This document shows, one piece after another, positions 16,148 through 26,395 of a DNA stretch of 64,000 bases (within the stretch, counting starts at the first letter, position 1; each line of letters starts with the position of its first letter). The notes under the pieces were generated by a model. That model did no database searches. It was not told where the DNA came from and saw nothing but the letters and a program-made list of their open reading frames with translations. The DNA lies in contig NZ_CP040751.1 of NCBI RefSeq assembly GCF_008001235.1, forward strand, positions 1,099,001-1,163,000, written 5' to 3'. This DNA is from Salidesulfovibrio onnuriiensis (lineage in GTDB: Bacteria; Desulfobacterota; Desulfovibrionia; Desulfovibrionales; Desulfovibrionaceae). Made by a program: the position numbers and the translations under genes.

Positions 16148-19030
16148 CTACCAGCTCACCGGCAATTTCACCTTTTGCCCGGCCTTGTTGGTAAAGAAGA
16201 CGTACCCGTTCTCGCGGCCGAAGAGATACACGTCGCGGGTGACGATCACGTCCTGGCGGCAGTACTCGGTGATCAGGTCCAGGCGGCCTTCCTTCCACCA
16301 TTTCAGGGCCATGAGCCCGTCCGCGGACTTGCCCGCATCCAGGGTGGCCTGGGCGATGTTGTCCAGCTTGACCCGGTAGCCGAGACGCTCGTGCACCTTG
16401 ACCAGCAGGTCCAGGCTGGGCAGCGCGCGGAACTTGAACGGGTGCAGCCCGCCCAGCACGGCATAGTCGAATTTGATGTGGTTGAAGCCGATGACCAGGT
16501 CGAGCTCCTGCAGGTGTTTGACCAGGTCGTCCATCTGCTCCTGCTCGTAATCATACATCTGGTCGGTTTCGGAGTCGTACAGGCAGGCGATGGACACGCC
16601 CATGCGGTCGGCCCGGTTCCAGCCGCCCACCTCGTCGGCGCTGTAGCGGGTTTCGATATCCAGCACGCCGTAGCGGTTGGGCGTGGCGGGTTTGTCGTCG
16701 TAGTCGAGCAGATTCACGTCTATATCCTTGGGTTTGATGGTCTTGGGGTCGCCGGAGAGGATGGCCTCCAGCACGAACTGGGACGCGGCCTTGTCAATGG
16801 GCCGGTTGCCCGATCCACATTTCGGCGAATGCACGCAGGAGGGGCACCCCAGCTCGCATTCGCAGTCCCGGATGGTCTTGAGGGTGGTTTTCACCAGCTC
16901 GTCGGCCTTTTCAAAGGCCTGGCGCGTCAGCCCCGCGCCCCCGGGCACGCCATCGTAGATGAATACGGCCGGGCCTTCCACCTGCTCGTGGAGCGGGGTG
17001 GAGATGCCGCCCAGGTCGTTGCGGTCGGTCATGACCAGCAGGGGCAGGATGCCGATGGCCGCGTGCTCGAAGGCGTGGATGCCGCCCATGAAATGCAGGA
17101 ATTCGTCCTCGCAGCGCTGCCGGATGTCGTGGCCCACCTCGAACCAGACGCCCTCGGTCTCGAACACGTTGGGCGGAACCTCCAGGGGTACGATGCCCAG
17201 CAGCTTGCCGCCGCGCACGGCCCGTTTCTCGTAGCCCGTGACCTGTTCGGTGACGCGCAGCTTGCCGAAGAATACCCGGGTGCCGAAGCAGGCCTTCTGT
17301 CCCAGCACCTGCAGGATCTGGGTGGACTTGTTCTTGCGTACCCGGGTGTAGTAGCCGACCTTCTTTTTGACGGCCAGCACCGCGCCCGCGCCCGAATCCA
17401 CCTCCTGGATCACGTAGGTGTCGCCCCGGTGCAGGTAGACCGCGCCCGGATGGGTCTCCATCCAGACCCGGTACTGGTCCGTGGTGCCGATGATCGGGGC
17501 CTTTTCCCCGCCCCTGGTCACGTCCTCGATATGCAGGCTGTGCCCCGCGCTGCGCAGGTCCACGTCCCGGTGCGGCCGCTTGCGGTGCGAAATGATTTCC
17601 ATGGGCAGACCGGGCGCGTCCGGCACCACCTCGAAGAGCTGCCCGTCCCGTATGAGAAATTCCACGCGTTCGGACATCTCAATGGGAGCCAAGAAACTTT
17701 CGCCTCGGCGCATGGTCATTTCTGCCGCCGCGCAGATGAGGTGGCGGTCCATGACCACCGGGTTGAACGGGTTGAGCATGACCGATTCGGGCGGCCGGGA
17801 AAAGAAGTCGTCCGGGTTGCGCATGAAGTACTGGTCCAGGGCGTCCTCCTGGGCCACGAGCACCACGGCCGAGTCCTGCCGGGCGCGTCCCACGCGGCCG
17901 CCGCGCTGCTGGGTGGCCATGACCGTGCCCGGGTAGCCGACCATGATGCACAGGTCCAGGCCGCCGATGTCGATGCCCAGTTCCAATGCGCTGGTGGAGA
18001 TGACCGCGAACAGGTCGCCGTCGGACATGCGCTGCTCTATCTCGCGCCGTTCCTCGGGCAGGAATCCGGCGCGGTAGGCGGAAATCTTGTTCTTGTACGG
18101 GCCGGAACGCTCGGCGCACCACATGGCGATGAGTTCGGTGAGCTTGCGCGACTGGCAGTAGACGATGGTGCGCATCTCCCGGTGCAGGGCGGACTGCAGA
18201 AGTTGTATGGCGGCCTGGGCCGGGCTGTCGTGCGGGTTGAGAAAGACCATGTGCCGCGCACCCTGGGCGGCCCCGGATTCCCGGATCTCGTGCACCTCCA
18301 GACCGGTGAGCATCTCGCACAGTTCGCCGGGATTGCCCACGGTGGCCGAGCAGAACACGAAGGTCGGTCGGGAACCGTAGTATTCGCACAGCCGCAGCAG
18401 GCGGCGGAAGACCATGGCCATGTGCGAGCCCATGACGCCCCGGTAGGTGTGCACCTCGTCCACCACGATGTGTGTCAGGCCGGAAAGCATCTCGGCCCAT
18501 TTGTCGTGGTGGGGCAGCACCGAGAGATGGACCATCTCCGGGTTGGTCAGCAGCACGTTGGGCGGGTTTTCCCGGATCTTGCGCCGGAAGTGGGGCGTGG
18601 TGTCGCCGTCGTAGATGGCCGCCGTGGGGCGGCGTTCCTCGGGCATGAGCGCGGCCAGCCCGTTGAAGCTCTTGAGCTGGTCCTGGGCCAGGGCCTTGAG
18701 CGGGAACATGTACAGGGCCTTGGCGTCCGGGTCGCGCAGGCATTCCTCGATGACCGGCAGGTTGTAGGTCAGGGTCTTGCCGCTGGCCGTGGGCGTGGCC
18801 ACCACCACGTTGCGTCCGGCCCGGATGTAGTTGTGGGCCTCGGCCTGGTGGGAATAGAGCCGGTCGATGCCGAGGGTTTCCAGGGCGTGGCGGATGGCCT
18901 TGTGCCAGGGCCTCTTGGGCTCGGCAAAGCGCGCCTCGCTGCCGGGCAGCAGCCGGTGGTGGGCCACCTGATGGCCCAGCTTCTCGGATTCCAGCAGGGC
19001 CTGGATGTATTCCTCGACATGGTTGATCAT
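16148..19030 (-). CDS. Fused MrfA-like helicase / MrfB-like exonuclease
   Basis: DNA-repair-type protein of 960 aa. Residues 1-700 form a superfamily 2 helicase of the MrfA/YprA type: Walker A ATPTASGKT (about 78-86), DEVH (191-194), SATVG and QQRGGRVGRA in the second RecA domain. A DUF1998-type zinc site follows (five cysteines between 723 and 738, C-x-C-x3-C-x2-C-x5-C). Residues 785-960 form a DEDD-type 3'-5' exonuclease like MrfB/YprB: D791-I-E793, GFNHIKFD855, and YCRQD near 927. In Bacillus subtilis MrfA and MrfB are separate proteins that repair mitomycin C damage; here they are one chain. The gene starts three bases after the PLD gene stop, at the end of an operon that begins with radA or earlier. 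Confidence 0.9.
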   Translation of the reverse strand: MINHVEEYIQALLESEKLGHQVAHHRLLPGSEARFAEPKRPWHKAIRHALETLGIDRLYSHQAEAHNYIRAGRNVVVATPTASGKTLTYNLPVIEECLRDPDAKALYMFPLKALAQDQLKSFNGLAALMPEERRPTAAIYDGDTTPHFRRKIRENPPNVLLTNPEMVHLSVLPHHDKWAEMLSGLTHIVVDEVHTYRGVMGSHMAMVFRRLLRLCEYYGSRPTFVFCSATVGNPGELCEMLTGLEVHEIRESGAAQGARHMVFLNPHDSPAQAAIQLLQSALHREMRTIVYCQSRKLTELIAMWCAERSGPYKNKISAYRAGFLPEERREIEQRMSDGDLFAVISTSALELGIDIGGLDLCIMVGYPGTVMATQQRGGRVGRARQDSAVVLVAQEDALDQYFMRNPDDFFSRPPESVMLNPFNPVVMDRHLICAAAEMTMRRGESFLAPIEMSERVEFLIRDGQLFEVVPDAPGLPMEIISHRKRPHRDVDLRSAGHSLHIEDVTRGGEKAPIIGTTDQYRVWMETHPGAVYLHRGDTYVIQEVDSGAGAVLAVKKKVGYYTRVRKNKSTQILQVLGQKACFGTRVFFGKLRVTEQVTGYEKRAVRGGKLLGIVPLEVPPNVFETEGVWFEVGHDIRQRCEDEFLHFMGGIHAFEHAAIGILPLLVMTDRNDLGGISTPLHEQVEGPAVFIYDGVPGGAGLTRQAFEKADELVKTTLKTIRDCECELGCPSCVHSPKCGSGNRPIDKAASQFVLEAILSGDPKTIKPKDIDVNLLDYDDKPATPNRYGVLDIETRYSADEVGGWNRADRMGVSIACLYDSETDQMYDYEQEQMDDLVKHLQELDLVIGFNHIKFDYAVLGGLHPFKFRALPSLDLLVKVHERLGYRVKLDNIAQATLDAGKSADGLMALKWWKEGRLDLITEYCRQDVIVTRDVYLFGRENGYVFFTNKAGQKVKLPVSW

Positions 19031-19033
19031 CAG

Positions 19034-19792
19034 TTAATACGGAGGTTCCTTGTAAATCTTTGGTCCGAGTGTCTGAACAGCCTCGTATAGTGTGCGATCA
19101 TTGCTGAACATCCATTCAAATTCGCTGTTCAGCTTTTCAATTACTTTTCCATCCTGAATTCGTACGCAAGACTCGTAGCTTTTGTTAAACCCGCTATAGG
19201 TGAAGTTTAACGACCCTAAGAAAGCAATTTCATCATCGATGATGTAGTACTTAGCATGTGCGAGATATGCTTCGTCTGCTTTAACTTCATTGGGAGAAAC
19301 TACAACCGCAAATCTGAGATTTTGAGAATACGTATAATCGTAAATTCGAATCTTTCCGTAAAAATTCCGAACTATGAAACTTAGCACGCTTGCGGCAAGG
19401 AATGCCCATCTCCACCGAATGAAATGCTCCGCAATCTGAAAAGAGCCAAATTCAAAATTAAAGGAAGCGCCAAAAAGGAGGAGAAAAACCAATCCAAGGG
19501 TCAGGGTGACAAGACGCCCCTGCTTGCGCTTTTGCAAAGCATCTTCACGGGCATGTCGATGCTGGTTGATGAGTTTCTTATAAAACCCATTATTAACGGC
19601 TTCGCTGGTGGTAATCATGCTCACATCAATGTTGCGGGAGCATTTGTCCACAAGGAGATCAAGGAAAGAATAAGAGACATACGGAGAAAAGACCTTCACG
19701 CTTTTCCGTGCGTTTTTAAGTGCCTCTTCAAGTCCTTTCCCAGCGTTTCGTCCTATGTATAGTTCACAAGAATCGACAGTCGTTCTGAGCAT
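19034..19792 (-). CDS. PLD-like (single HKD) membrane protein
   Basis: Protein of 252 aa with one phospholipase D-type catalytic motif, H-A-K-Y-Y-I-I-D-D followed by FLGSLNFTYSG (residues about 179-201). Two hydrophobic helices lie between residues 94-110 and 128-141, within the PLD-like fold. Proteins with one HKD motif usually dimerise. Family members act on phospholipids or on DNA (nucleases), and the sequence does not decide between them. The gene is visibly AT-richer than both neighbours, which suggests recent acquisition. I chose ATG 19792. GTG 19819, which overlaps the upstream stop as GTGA, is an equally reasonable coupled start adding nine residues. Confidence 0.78.
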   Translation of the reverse strand: MLRTTVDSCELYIGRNAGKGLEEALKNARKSVKVFSPYVSYSFLDLLVDKCSRNIDVSMITTSEAVNNGFYKKLINQHRHAREDALQKRKQGRLVTLTLGLVFLLLFGASFNFEFGSFQIAEHFIRWRWAFLAASVLSFIVRNFYGKIRIYDYTYSQNLRFAVVVSPNEVKADEAYLAHAKYYIIDDEIAFLGSLNFTYSGFNKSYESCVRIQDGKVIEKLNSEFEWMFSNDRTLYEAVQTLGPKIYKEPPY

Positions 19793-19815
19793 TCCCAACC
19801 CCAGATTGAAAGCAA

Positions 19816-20960
19816 TCACTTCAGATATTTGGTGAAATCCTCGCGCACGATTTGGTGCAGCGCGGGCAGGTTCTCCTGCGAGGTCTCGGCGAAGATGAAG
19901 GCCAGCACCGGGAATTCGCGGTAGTCGATTCTGCGGAACTCCAGCACGTTCTCGAACAGGCGCTCGATGCCGTCCCAGTCCACGGAGCGGATGGCGTTGC
20001 GGTCCACGGAGGAGGGCAGGTCGGCCACGACCATGCTGTAGGTCTTGCCCCGGCGCGGGGCCAGGATGGACGGCCAGTCCGGGCGGCGATCCTGGAAATA
20101 GTATTCGTACGGGTCGAAGCCCCAGGCGTGGGCGGTGATGTCGGCCACGCACCAGCCCGCAAAGCGCAGGGGGTTGGCCTCGATGGGCAGCACGTTTCCG
20201 TCCCGGTCCACGCGCACCTCGATGTGGGATGGGTAGTTGCGGAACCCGCAGGCATCGCCGATGTCCTGCATGACGCGCGTGAAGCGTTCCAGATGCGCCT
20301 CGATGATTTCCGGCGAGGTCAGATAGAGCCGGTCGCCGACGTCGTCGCCCGAGGCGAAGATGTGCTTGAGGATGTTGAGCAGCACGGCGTTGCCGTCATT
20401 ATCCCAGTACACGTCCATGGCGTACTCGTCGCCGTCGATGGCCTGCTCCACGATGAATCTGCCCGCATCCACCACGTCGGCCGGGTAGTTGGCGTTGAAT
20501 GCGGCGATCTCGGTGCGCAGTTTTTCCAGGACAGGAAGCCAGTCCTCGGCGGTATCCACGCAGTGCACGCCCATGCTGAAGAAGCCGCGGGCGGGCTTGA
20601 CCACCAGCGGGAATCGCAGCGTGTCCGCGTCCATGGATTCCAGCTCGTCCAGGGAGCCGGACGTGAACCAGTAGTCGCGGAAGATGGCGGCGGTCAGCTC
20701 GCGGAACCGGACCTTGTCCTTACAGGCGTGCGCCATGCGCGGGATGTCCGTGTGCCCGAAGAGTTCGAACACGTCCTGGAGCGTGCTTTCCGAGTTGGTG
20801 TACAGCCGCCTGCCCAGGCCGGCGGCAAAGGTCTTGGCGTCCGCGTATTTGAGTTCGTCGCCGCACAGGGCGCGGGCCTCGGGCGTATCAAGAACCGCGA
20901 GCCCCTGTCTTTCGACCGAGGCCCGGAGAATGTCGGAAACATAGGGGGGAGCGAGAACAA

Positions 20961-20964
<4 letters not shown>
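19816..20964 (-). CDS. ATP-grasp domain protein
   Basis: Probable carboxylate-amine/thiol ligase of the ATP-grasp superfamily (382 aa). Typical parts are FPLVVKPARGFFSMGV (ATP-binding, near 118-133), a FIVEQAIDGDEYAMDVYWD stretch (near 168-186), and the metal-binding EVRVDRDGNVLPIEANPLRF (near 250-268). The substrate is unknown. It overlaps the upstream response-regulator gene by ATGA and abuts the PLD gene downstream, so it is expressed with radA and the regulator. Confidence 0.8.
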
Positions 20965-22340
<1,376 letters not shown>

Positions 22341-22407
22341 TATATCTCCAAAAGGCGAGGTTGAATTCGTTTGTAACGACTTGGTATAGCCCGTCGGGCC
22401 TCACTCT

Positions 22408-23736
22408 TCAAGTCGGTGCATTTCCCTTGCCGAACAGCCGCTGCTGCAGGGCGGCGAGAGTGCGGCAGGAATCCGGATGCACGCCCTGATAGCCGAGCCG
22501 GTCGCACTGCTTGAGCCGGGTTTCGTGGGCCGTGACCGGGCGTACCTGTCCGTTGAGGTCGACCTCGCCCCAGAACACGGCCGCCTCGGGCAGGGGCTGG
22601 TCGAAGAGCGAGGACAGCAGCGCCGCCACCACGGCCAGGTCCAGGCCCGGGTCCTTGGTGGCCAGGCCGCCGCTGACCTTGGCATAGATGTCGTAGTTGC
22701 TCAGGTTCAGGCGCAGCCGTTTCTCCAGCACGGCCAGCAGCAGATGCAGCCGGTTGGTGTCCAGGCCCAGGGCCGTGCGGCGCGGGATGGACAGGTAGGA
22801 GCGGCTCACCAGGGCCTGCACCTCCACCACAAAGGGCCGCTGTCCGTCCACTGCCATGGCCACGGCCGTGCCCGAAAGCCCGGAATCGCGCGTGCCCAGG
22901 AAAAACGTGGACGGATCCTCCACCACCTCCAGGCCCGTGTCGCGCATGGTGAAGACCACCAGTTCGTCGCTGGGGCCGAAGCGGTTCTTGAGCACCCGCA
23001 GCACGCGGGAGAAATGTTTCCGGTCCCCCTCCAGATACAGCACGGTGTCCACCATGTGTTCCAAGAGCTTGGGGCCGGCGATCTGCCCGTCCTTGGTCAC
23101 ATGGCCCACCAGGATGAGCGTGGTGCCGGTCTTCTTGGTCCTTTCCACCAGTTCCTGGGCCACTGCCTTGACCTGGCTGACGCTGCCCGGGATGCCTTCG
23201 GCGCTGGGCGAGGCCAGGGTCTGCACAGAATCCACGATGAGCAGTTCGGGCGGGTCGCTTTCCAGGATGTCCAGGGCGTCCTCCACCCGGTTGGAGGCCA
23301 GGGCCATGAGTCCCGGACCCAGCAAGCCGAGACGGTCGGCGCGGGTGCGCAGCTGGGGCAGGGATTCCTCGCCCGAAAGATACACGGCGTTGCCGTGCAT
23401 GACGGCCTGCTTGCCCGCAAGCTGGAGCAGGAGGGTGGACTTGCCGATGCCGGGCTCGCCGCCCAGCAGGATGGCCGCGCCGGGCACCAGCCCCTTGCCC
23501 AGCACCGTGTCCAGGGCGTCGATGCCCGTGGGCCGCGCCTGATGGTCTTCGGGCTTGAGATCCTCCAGCAGGGTGGCCTTGTTCACCACCTTGGGGTCGC
23601 GCACGGCCCGGGACGACTTCTTGTCCACGGTGAGCGGCTCCAGGGTGTTCCATTCCCTGCATTTGGGGCACTGGCCCGCCCATACGGACGACTGGGCCCC
23701 GCACTCGGAGCAGCGGTATATCTGTTTTGTCTTCAT
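22408..23736 (-). CDS. radA: DNA repair protein RadA (Sms)
   Basis: Branch-migration ATPase of homologous recombination, 442 aa. It has an amino-terminal four-cysteine zinc finger (C9, C12, C23, C26), Walker A GEPGIGKST (93-101), the RadA-specific K-N-R-F-G motif (250-254) and a carboxy-terminal Lon-protease-like domain with TKDPGLDLA. This is the family's usual length. It lies upstream of the response regulator, ATP-grasp, PLD and helicase genes on the same strand, which gives the operon a recombination/repair theme. Confidence 0.96.
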   Translation of the reverse strand: MKTKQIYRCSECGAQSSVWAGQCPKCREWNTLEPLTVDKKSSRAVRDPKVVNKATLLEDLKPEDHQARPTGIDALDTVLGKGLVPGAAILLGGEPGIGKSTLLLQLAGKQAVMHGNAVYLSGEESLPQLRTRADRLGLLGPGLMALASNRVEDALDILESDPPELLIVDSVQTLASPSAEGIPGSVSQVKAVAQELVERTKKTGTTLILVGHVTKDGQIAGPKLLEHMVDTVLYLEGDRKHFSRVLRVLKNRFGPSDELVVFTMRDTGLEVVEDPSTFFLGTRDSGLSGTAVAMAVDGQRPFVVEVQALVSRSYLSIPRRTALGLDTNRLHLLLAVLEKRLRLNLSNYDIYAKVSGGLATKDPGLDLAVVAALLSSLFDQPLPEAAVFWGEVDLNGQVRPVTAHETRLKQCDRLGYQGVHPDSCRTLAALQQRLFGKGNAPT

Positions 23737-23777
23737 TTATATTTTCTCTTCAAGCTTTTTTGTTGGGCTGAATTTCA

Positions 23778-25136
23778 TCAGCCCGCCACAGCCTTGCTGT
23801 AGAATCGGCACGTCAAATCCTGCCACCAGATAAAGCCCAGTTCGGCGTCCGCATACCATGCGGCGGTAAAGGCCTTGCGGTCCGCACTCCAGAGCCGGGA
23901 GCGGGCCTGGTCAAAGGCGGTTTCGATACAGAACCTGCCCGGTTCGGTGCTGCCCGTGAACAGGGTGGAGAGTTCCTCCACCGTGGGCAGCCGCCAGTCG
24001 TTGCGGCCGCCGAAATTCCGTTTGTTCAGGCGCTCCACGTGCTGCACGGCCCGCGGCCATGTCAGCGGATAGCGCGAGCCGGACTGTTCCCAGACCAGTC
24101 CGGTGCAGCGGTCGTGCACCGTGCCGTCGCCCGCGTCCTGGAAACCGCCGCAGCCGTATTCCAGGGGCCGCCATAGTTCGTCCAGGCCGAACGCCTCGCG
24201 GGCCTGTGCGGTGGTGAATTTCCCGGGGGCGCGGCGCGGCCGCCAGCCCGTGTCGTGGCGTTCCACCATGTCCTCGTCGAAATAGGAGCAGACCTCGCCC
24301 TTGTGCTCGGCCCAGGCCCGGGCCAGTTCGTCCTGGGCTTTGAGCATGTCCAGGGCGTCGGCAAAGCGCTCCTCGGGCTTGTCTGCCAGGGCCTTGGCGA
24401 AAAACGTGTCCCAGCGTGCATCCAGGTCCGCATGCAGGTTGGAAATATCCGTGCCGATGGCGCCTTCCTTGGGCAGCCTGCCCACAAGCATGCGGAACAG
24501 GGTTACGCCCACGGAATAGCAGTCGGACCGGGCGTCCGCGCTTTCGGGGTCGGCCTCCTGCTCCGGGGCCGTGTAATACGGCGAACCCACGACCATGCCC
24601 TTGTGGCGCGGGGTTTCCTCGCCGCGCAGCCGGCTCAGGCCGAAGTCGATGAGCTTGACCTCGTCATGGCCCTCCTGGGTTTCGGTCAGCATGACGTTGA
24701 AGGGCTTCACGTCGCGGTGGATGATGCCCTCGTAGTGCAGCCGGTCCAGCCCGGCGAGCATCTGGCGGGCGATGGACAGGGACCGGTCCACGCCCAGCAG
24801 CCGGGAAGGGCGCTCCACCTCGTAGTTTTCGCCCATGACCACGCCCAGGTTGTTGCAGTAGTAGTCCATGGCAAAGTGGGGCGGCCTGTCCTTGTCGCGC
24901 TCGCAGACATCGAAGATGCCGGTGATGTTGGGGTGGCCGATGGAGGCCATGGTCACGGCCTCCTGCAGGAACATCCGCTCCACGGTCTTCCTGCCCATGA
25001 GGTCCTCCATGATCTCGGCGGGCCTGCAGACCTTCAGCGCCACCACGCGGCCGGTCACGGGCATGGCCGCCTTGTAGACCGCGCCCATGCCGCCGCGTCC
25101 CAGCAGGCCGAGTATGCGATAGCGTCCGATGAACAT
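23778..25136 (-). CDS. Hanks-type Ser/Thr protein kinase with carboxy-terminal DUF1566 domain
   Basis: Protein kinase of 452 aa, all core residues present: glycine loop GRGGMG (13-18), K35 (VALK), E59, HRD at 140-142 with K144 and N147, DFG at 164-166, and APE near 191. There is no transmembrane helix. After a linker, residues about 340-450 form a DUF1566 (Lcl) module (G-T-V-H-D-R-C-T-G-L-V-W, then W-x-x-A, LNKRNFGGRNDWRLPT-x-E-E-L). DUF1566 is usually seen in surface or secreted proteins, so its use on a cytoplasmic kinase is unusual. Its ATG directly abuts the stop of the upstream tautomerase gene, and radA follows after 41 bases. Confidence 0.9.
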   Translation of the reverse strand: MFIGRYRILGLLGRGGMGAVYKAAMPVTGRVVALKVCRPAEIMEDLMGRKTVERMFLQEAVTMASIGHPNITGIFDVCERDKDRPPHFAMDYYCNNLGVVMGENYEVERPSRLLGVDRSLSIARQMLAGLDRLHYEGIIHRDVKPFNVMLTETQEGHDEVKLIDFGLSRLRGEETPRHKGMVVGSPYYTAPEQEADPESADARSDCYSVGVTLFRMLVGRLPKEGAIGTDISNLHADLDARWDTFFAKALADKPEERFADALDMLKAQDELARAWAEHKGEVCSYFDEDMVERHDTGWRPRRAPGKFTTAQAREAFGLDELWRPLEYGCGGFQDAGDGTVHDRCTGLVWEQSGSRYPLTWPRAVQHVERLNKRNFGGRNDWRLPTVEELSTLFTGSTEPGRFCIETAFDQARSRLWSADRKAFTAAWYADAELGFIWWQDLTCRFYSKAVAG

Positions 25137-25334
25137 TTATTGGTCCGGAAAGCGTTCCGAGCACAGCTCGCCCGCCGCGCCCCAGTTCTCTTTTGGGATT
25201 TCAACGATGATGACCGAGACCGCCTCGCGCGGGCAGCCCAGCACGCGGCAGGCCGTTTCGGTCATGGACTGGACCAGGTCCAGCTTCTGGGCCTTGGTGA
25301 TGCCCTCCCAGGTCTCGACGCGCATGATAGGCAT
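25137..25334 (-). CDS. 4-oxalocrotonate tautomerase family protein (copy 2)
   Basis: Tautomerase of 65 aa with catalytic P2 (MPIMRVETWEGI). It is clearly paralogous to the copy at 15460-15660: both share W-x-G-I-x-x-x-Q-K, C-R-x-L-x-C, V-x-V-I-x-E-x-x-x-x-N-W-G. The open frame runs far upstream of this methionine, but the upstream part overlaps the binding-protein gene and has no family similarity. Zero bases separate its stop and the start of the kinase gene. Confidence 0.85.
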   Translation of the reverse strand: MPIMRVETWEGITKAQKLDLVQSMTETACRVLGCPREAVSVIIVEIPKENWGAAGELCSERFPDQ

Positions 25335-25417
25335 GAATGCTCCTGTGAATTGAATGCGTGAATGATCTCGCATCTTGTACCCAAGGCGGAAGGCGGTGTC
25401 GAGGCCCGGGCGAGTGT

Positions 25418-26299
25418 TCAGGGGCGTGCATCCCGGCCCAGCCTGAGCCACAGGGTCGCGTCCTGGAGCGGTGTCTGCTTGGGCAGGAAGGGGTTTTCCA
25501 GGTGCAGGATCACGGCGTCGTCGTATTTGGAGAGGGGGAAAAGCGGAGCCGTCACCGGATGATTTTTCATCAGTTCCAGGAAGGAACCGTCCTTGATTGC
25601 CTCGCGCAGCCCCGTCTCGATCCGCTTCGCCAGAGGGCCGTCCGCCCGGCTGGTGAAGAAATACATGGGTAGCGGGTAGGCGATGAGCAGGGAGTCGAAG
25701 GCCACCAATCCCCGGTCCGCGACCTGGGTCTGTTCGGCATAGACCTCGTTCACTCCCCTGGGGAAATAGTCGACCCGGCATTTTTGGACCATGTCGTACA
25801 TGAAGGAAAAGTTGGGCACCCGGTACACCTTGAGCCCCGCATGCTCCAGGATGTCCGAGTCGGGCCAGTGCGACCCCTGCACCGCCGTGTATTTCCGCAG
25901 ATCCGCCAGGGACCGGATTTTTGAGAAGTCGGCCGTGAATTTTTTGCAGATGACCGGCACCCGGTATCCCAGCAGTCCCCCGATCAGGGGTATCCTGACG
26001 GGCAGCAGATCCTGCTCGCGCTGGCGGTTGGTCCCGGCCCAGTCCACATTGATTGCCCCTCCGCTTCCCAGTTCCATGAGCGCACGGCCCTGAGCCACAT
26101 TGAAGTTCGTCACCTTGATGCTGGCCGGACCGTATTTGGCGCACGTCTTGTCCAGGGCCAGCTGCAGGAGCTTGAGGTAATAGTCGTGGCTGGCGTCATC
26201 CGGCCCCTGGGGCGGACGCACCCTGATCACTGTTTCCTCGGCGAACAGCGGTGCCGGAGCAAGAAGCAGGAGGATGAGGACACATATCAAGCGATTCAT
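25418..26299 (-). CDS. Periplasmic solute-binding-like protein
   Basis: Exported protein of 293 aa. Signal peptide MNRLICVLILLLLAPAPLFAEE is followed by a type 2 periplasmic-binding-like domain (YYLKLLQLALDKT, G-G-A-I-N-V-D-W, S-L-A-D-L-R-K-Y-T-A-V-Q-G near the second lobe). It has no adjacent permease. It differs in sequence from the binding protein at 12565-13320. Start chosen at the signal-peptide methionine with a GGGGGA purine tract just upstream. The ligand is unknown. Confidence 0.78.
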   Translation of the reverse strand: MNRLICVLILLLLAPAPLFAEETVIRVRPPQGPDDASHDYYLKLLQLALDKTCAKYGPASIKVTNFNVAQGRALMELGSGGAINVDWAGTNRQREQDLLPVRIPLIGGLLGYRVPVICKKFTADFSKIRSLADLRKYTAVQGSHWPDSDILEHAGLKVYRVPNFSFMYDMVQKCRVDYFPRGVNEVYAEQTQVADRGLVAFDSLLIAYPLPMYFFTSRADGPLAKRIETGLREAIKDGSFLELMKNHPVTAPLFPLSKYDDAVILHLENPFLPKQTPLQDATLWLRLGRDARP

Positions 26300-26395
26300 G
26301 GGCGTTCCCCCGTTGCATACGAATCCAAGCCTGGGTTTCAGGGCATGCCGGACCGTAGGACGGACCGACGTTACCGACAATTATAGAGGACCTGG

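Noticed and set aside
15956-19090. A 1044-codon plus-strand open frame opposite the helicase
   Set aside because: Its translation is repetitive A/G/H/V-rich text without motifs; the minus strand carries intact helicase, zinc and exonuclease motifs. It also runs across the structured RNA.
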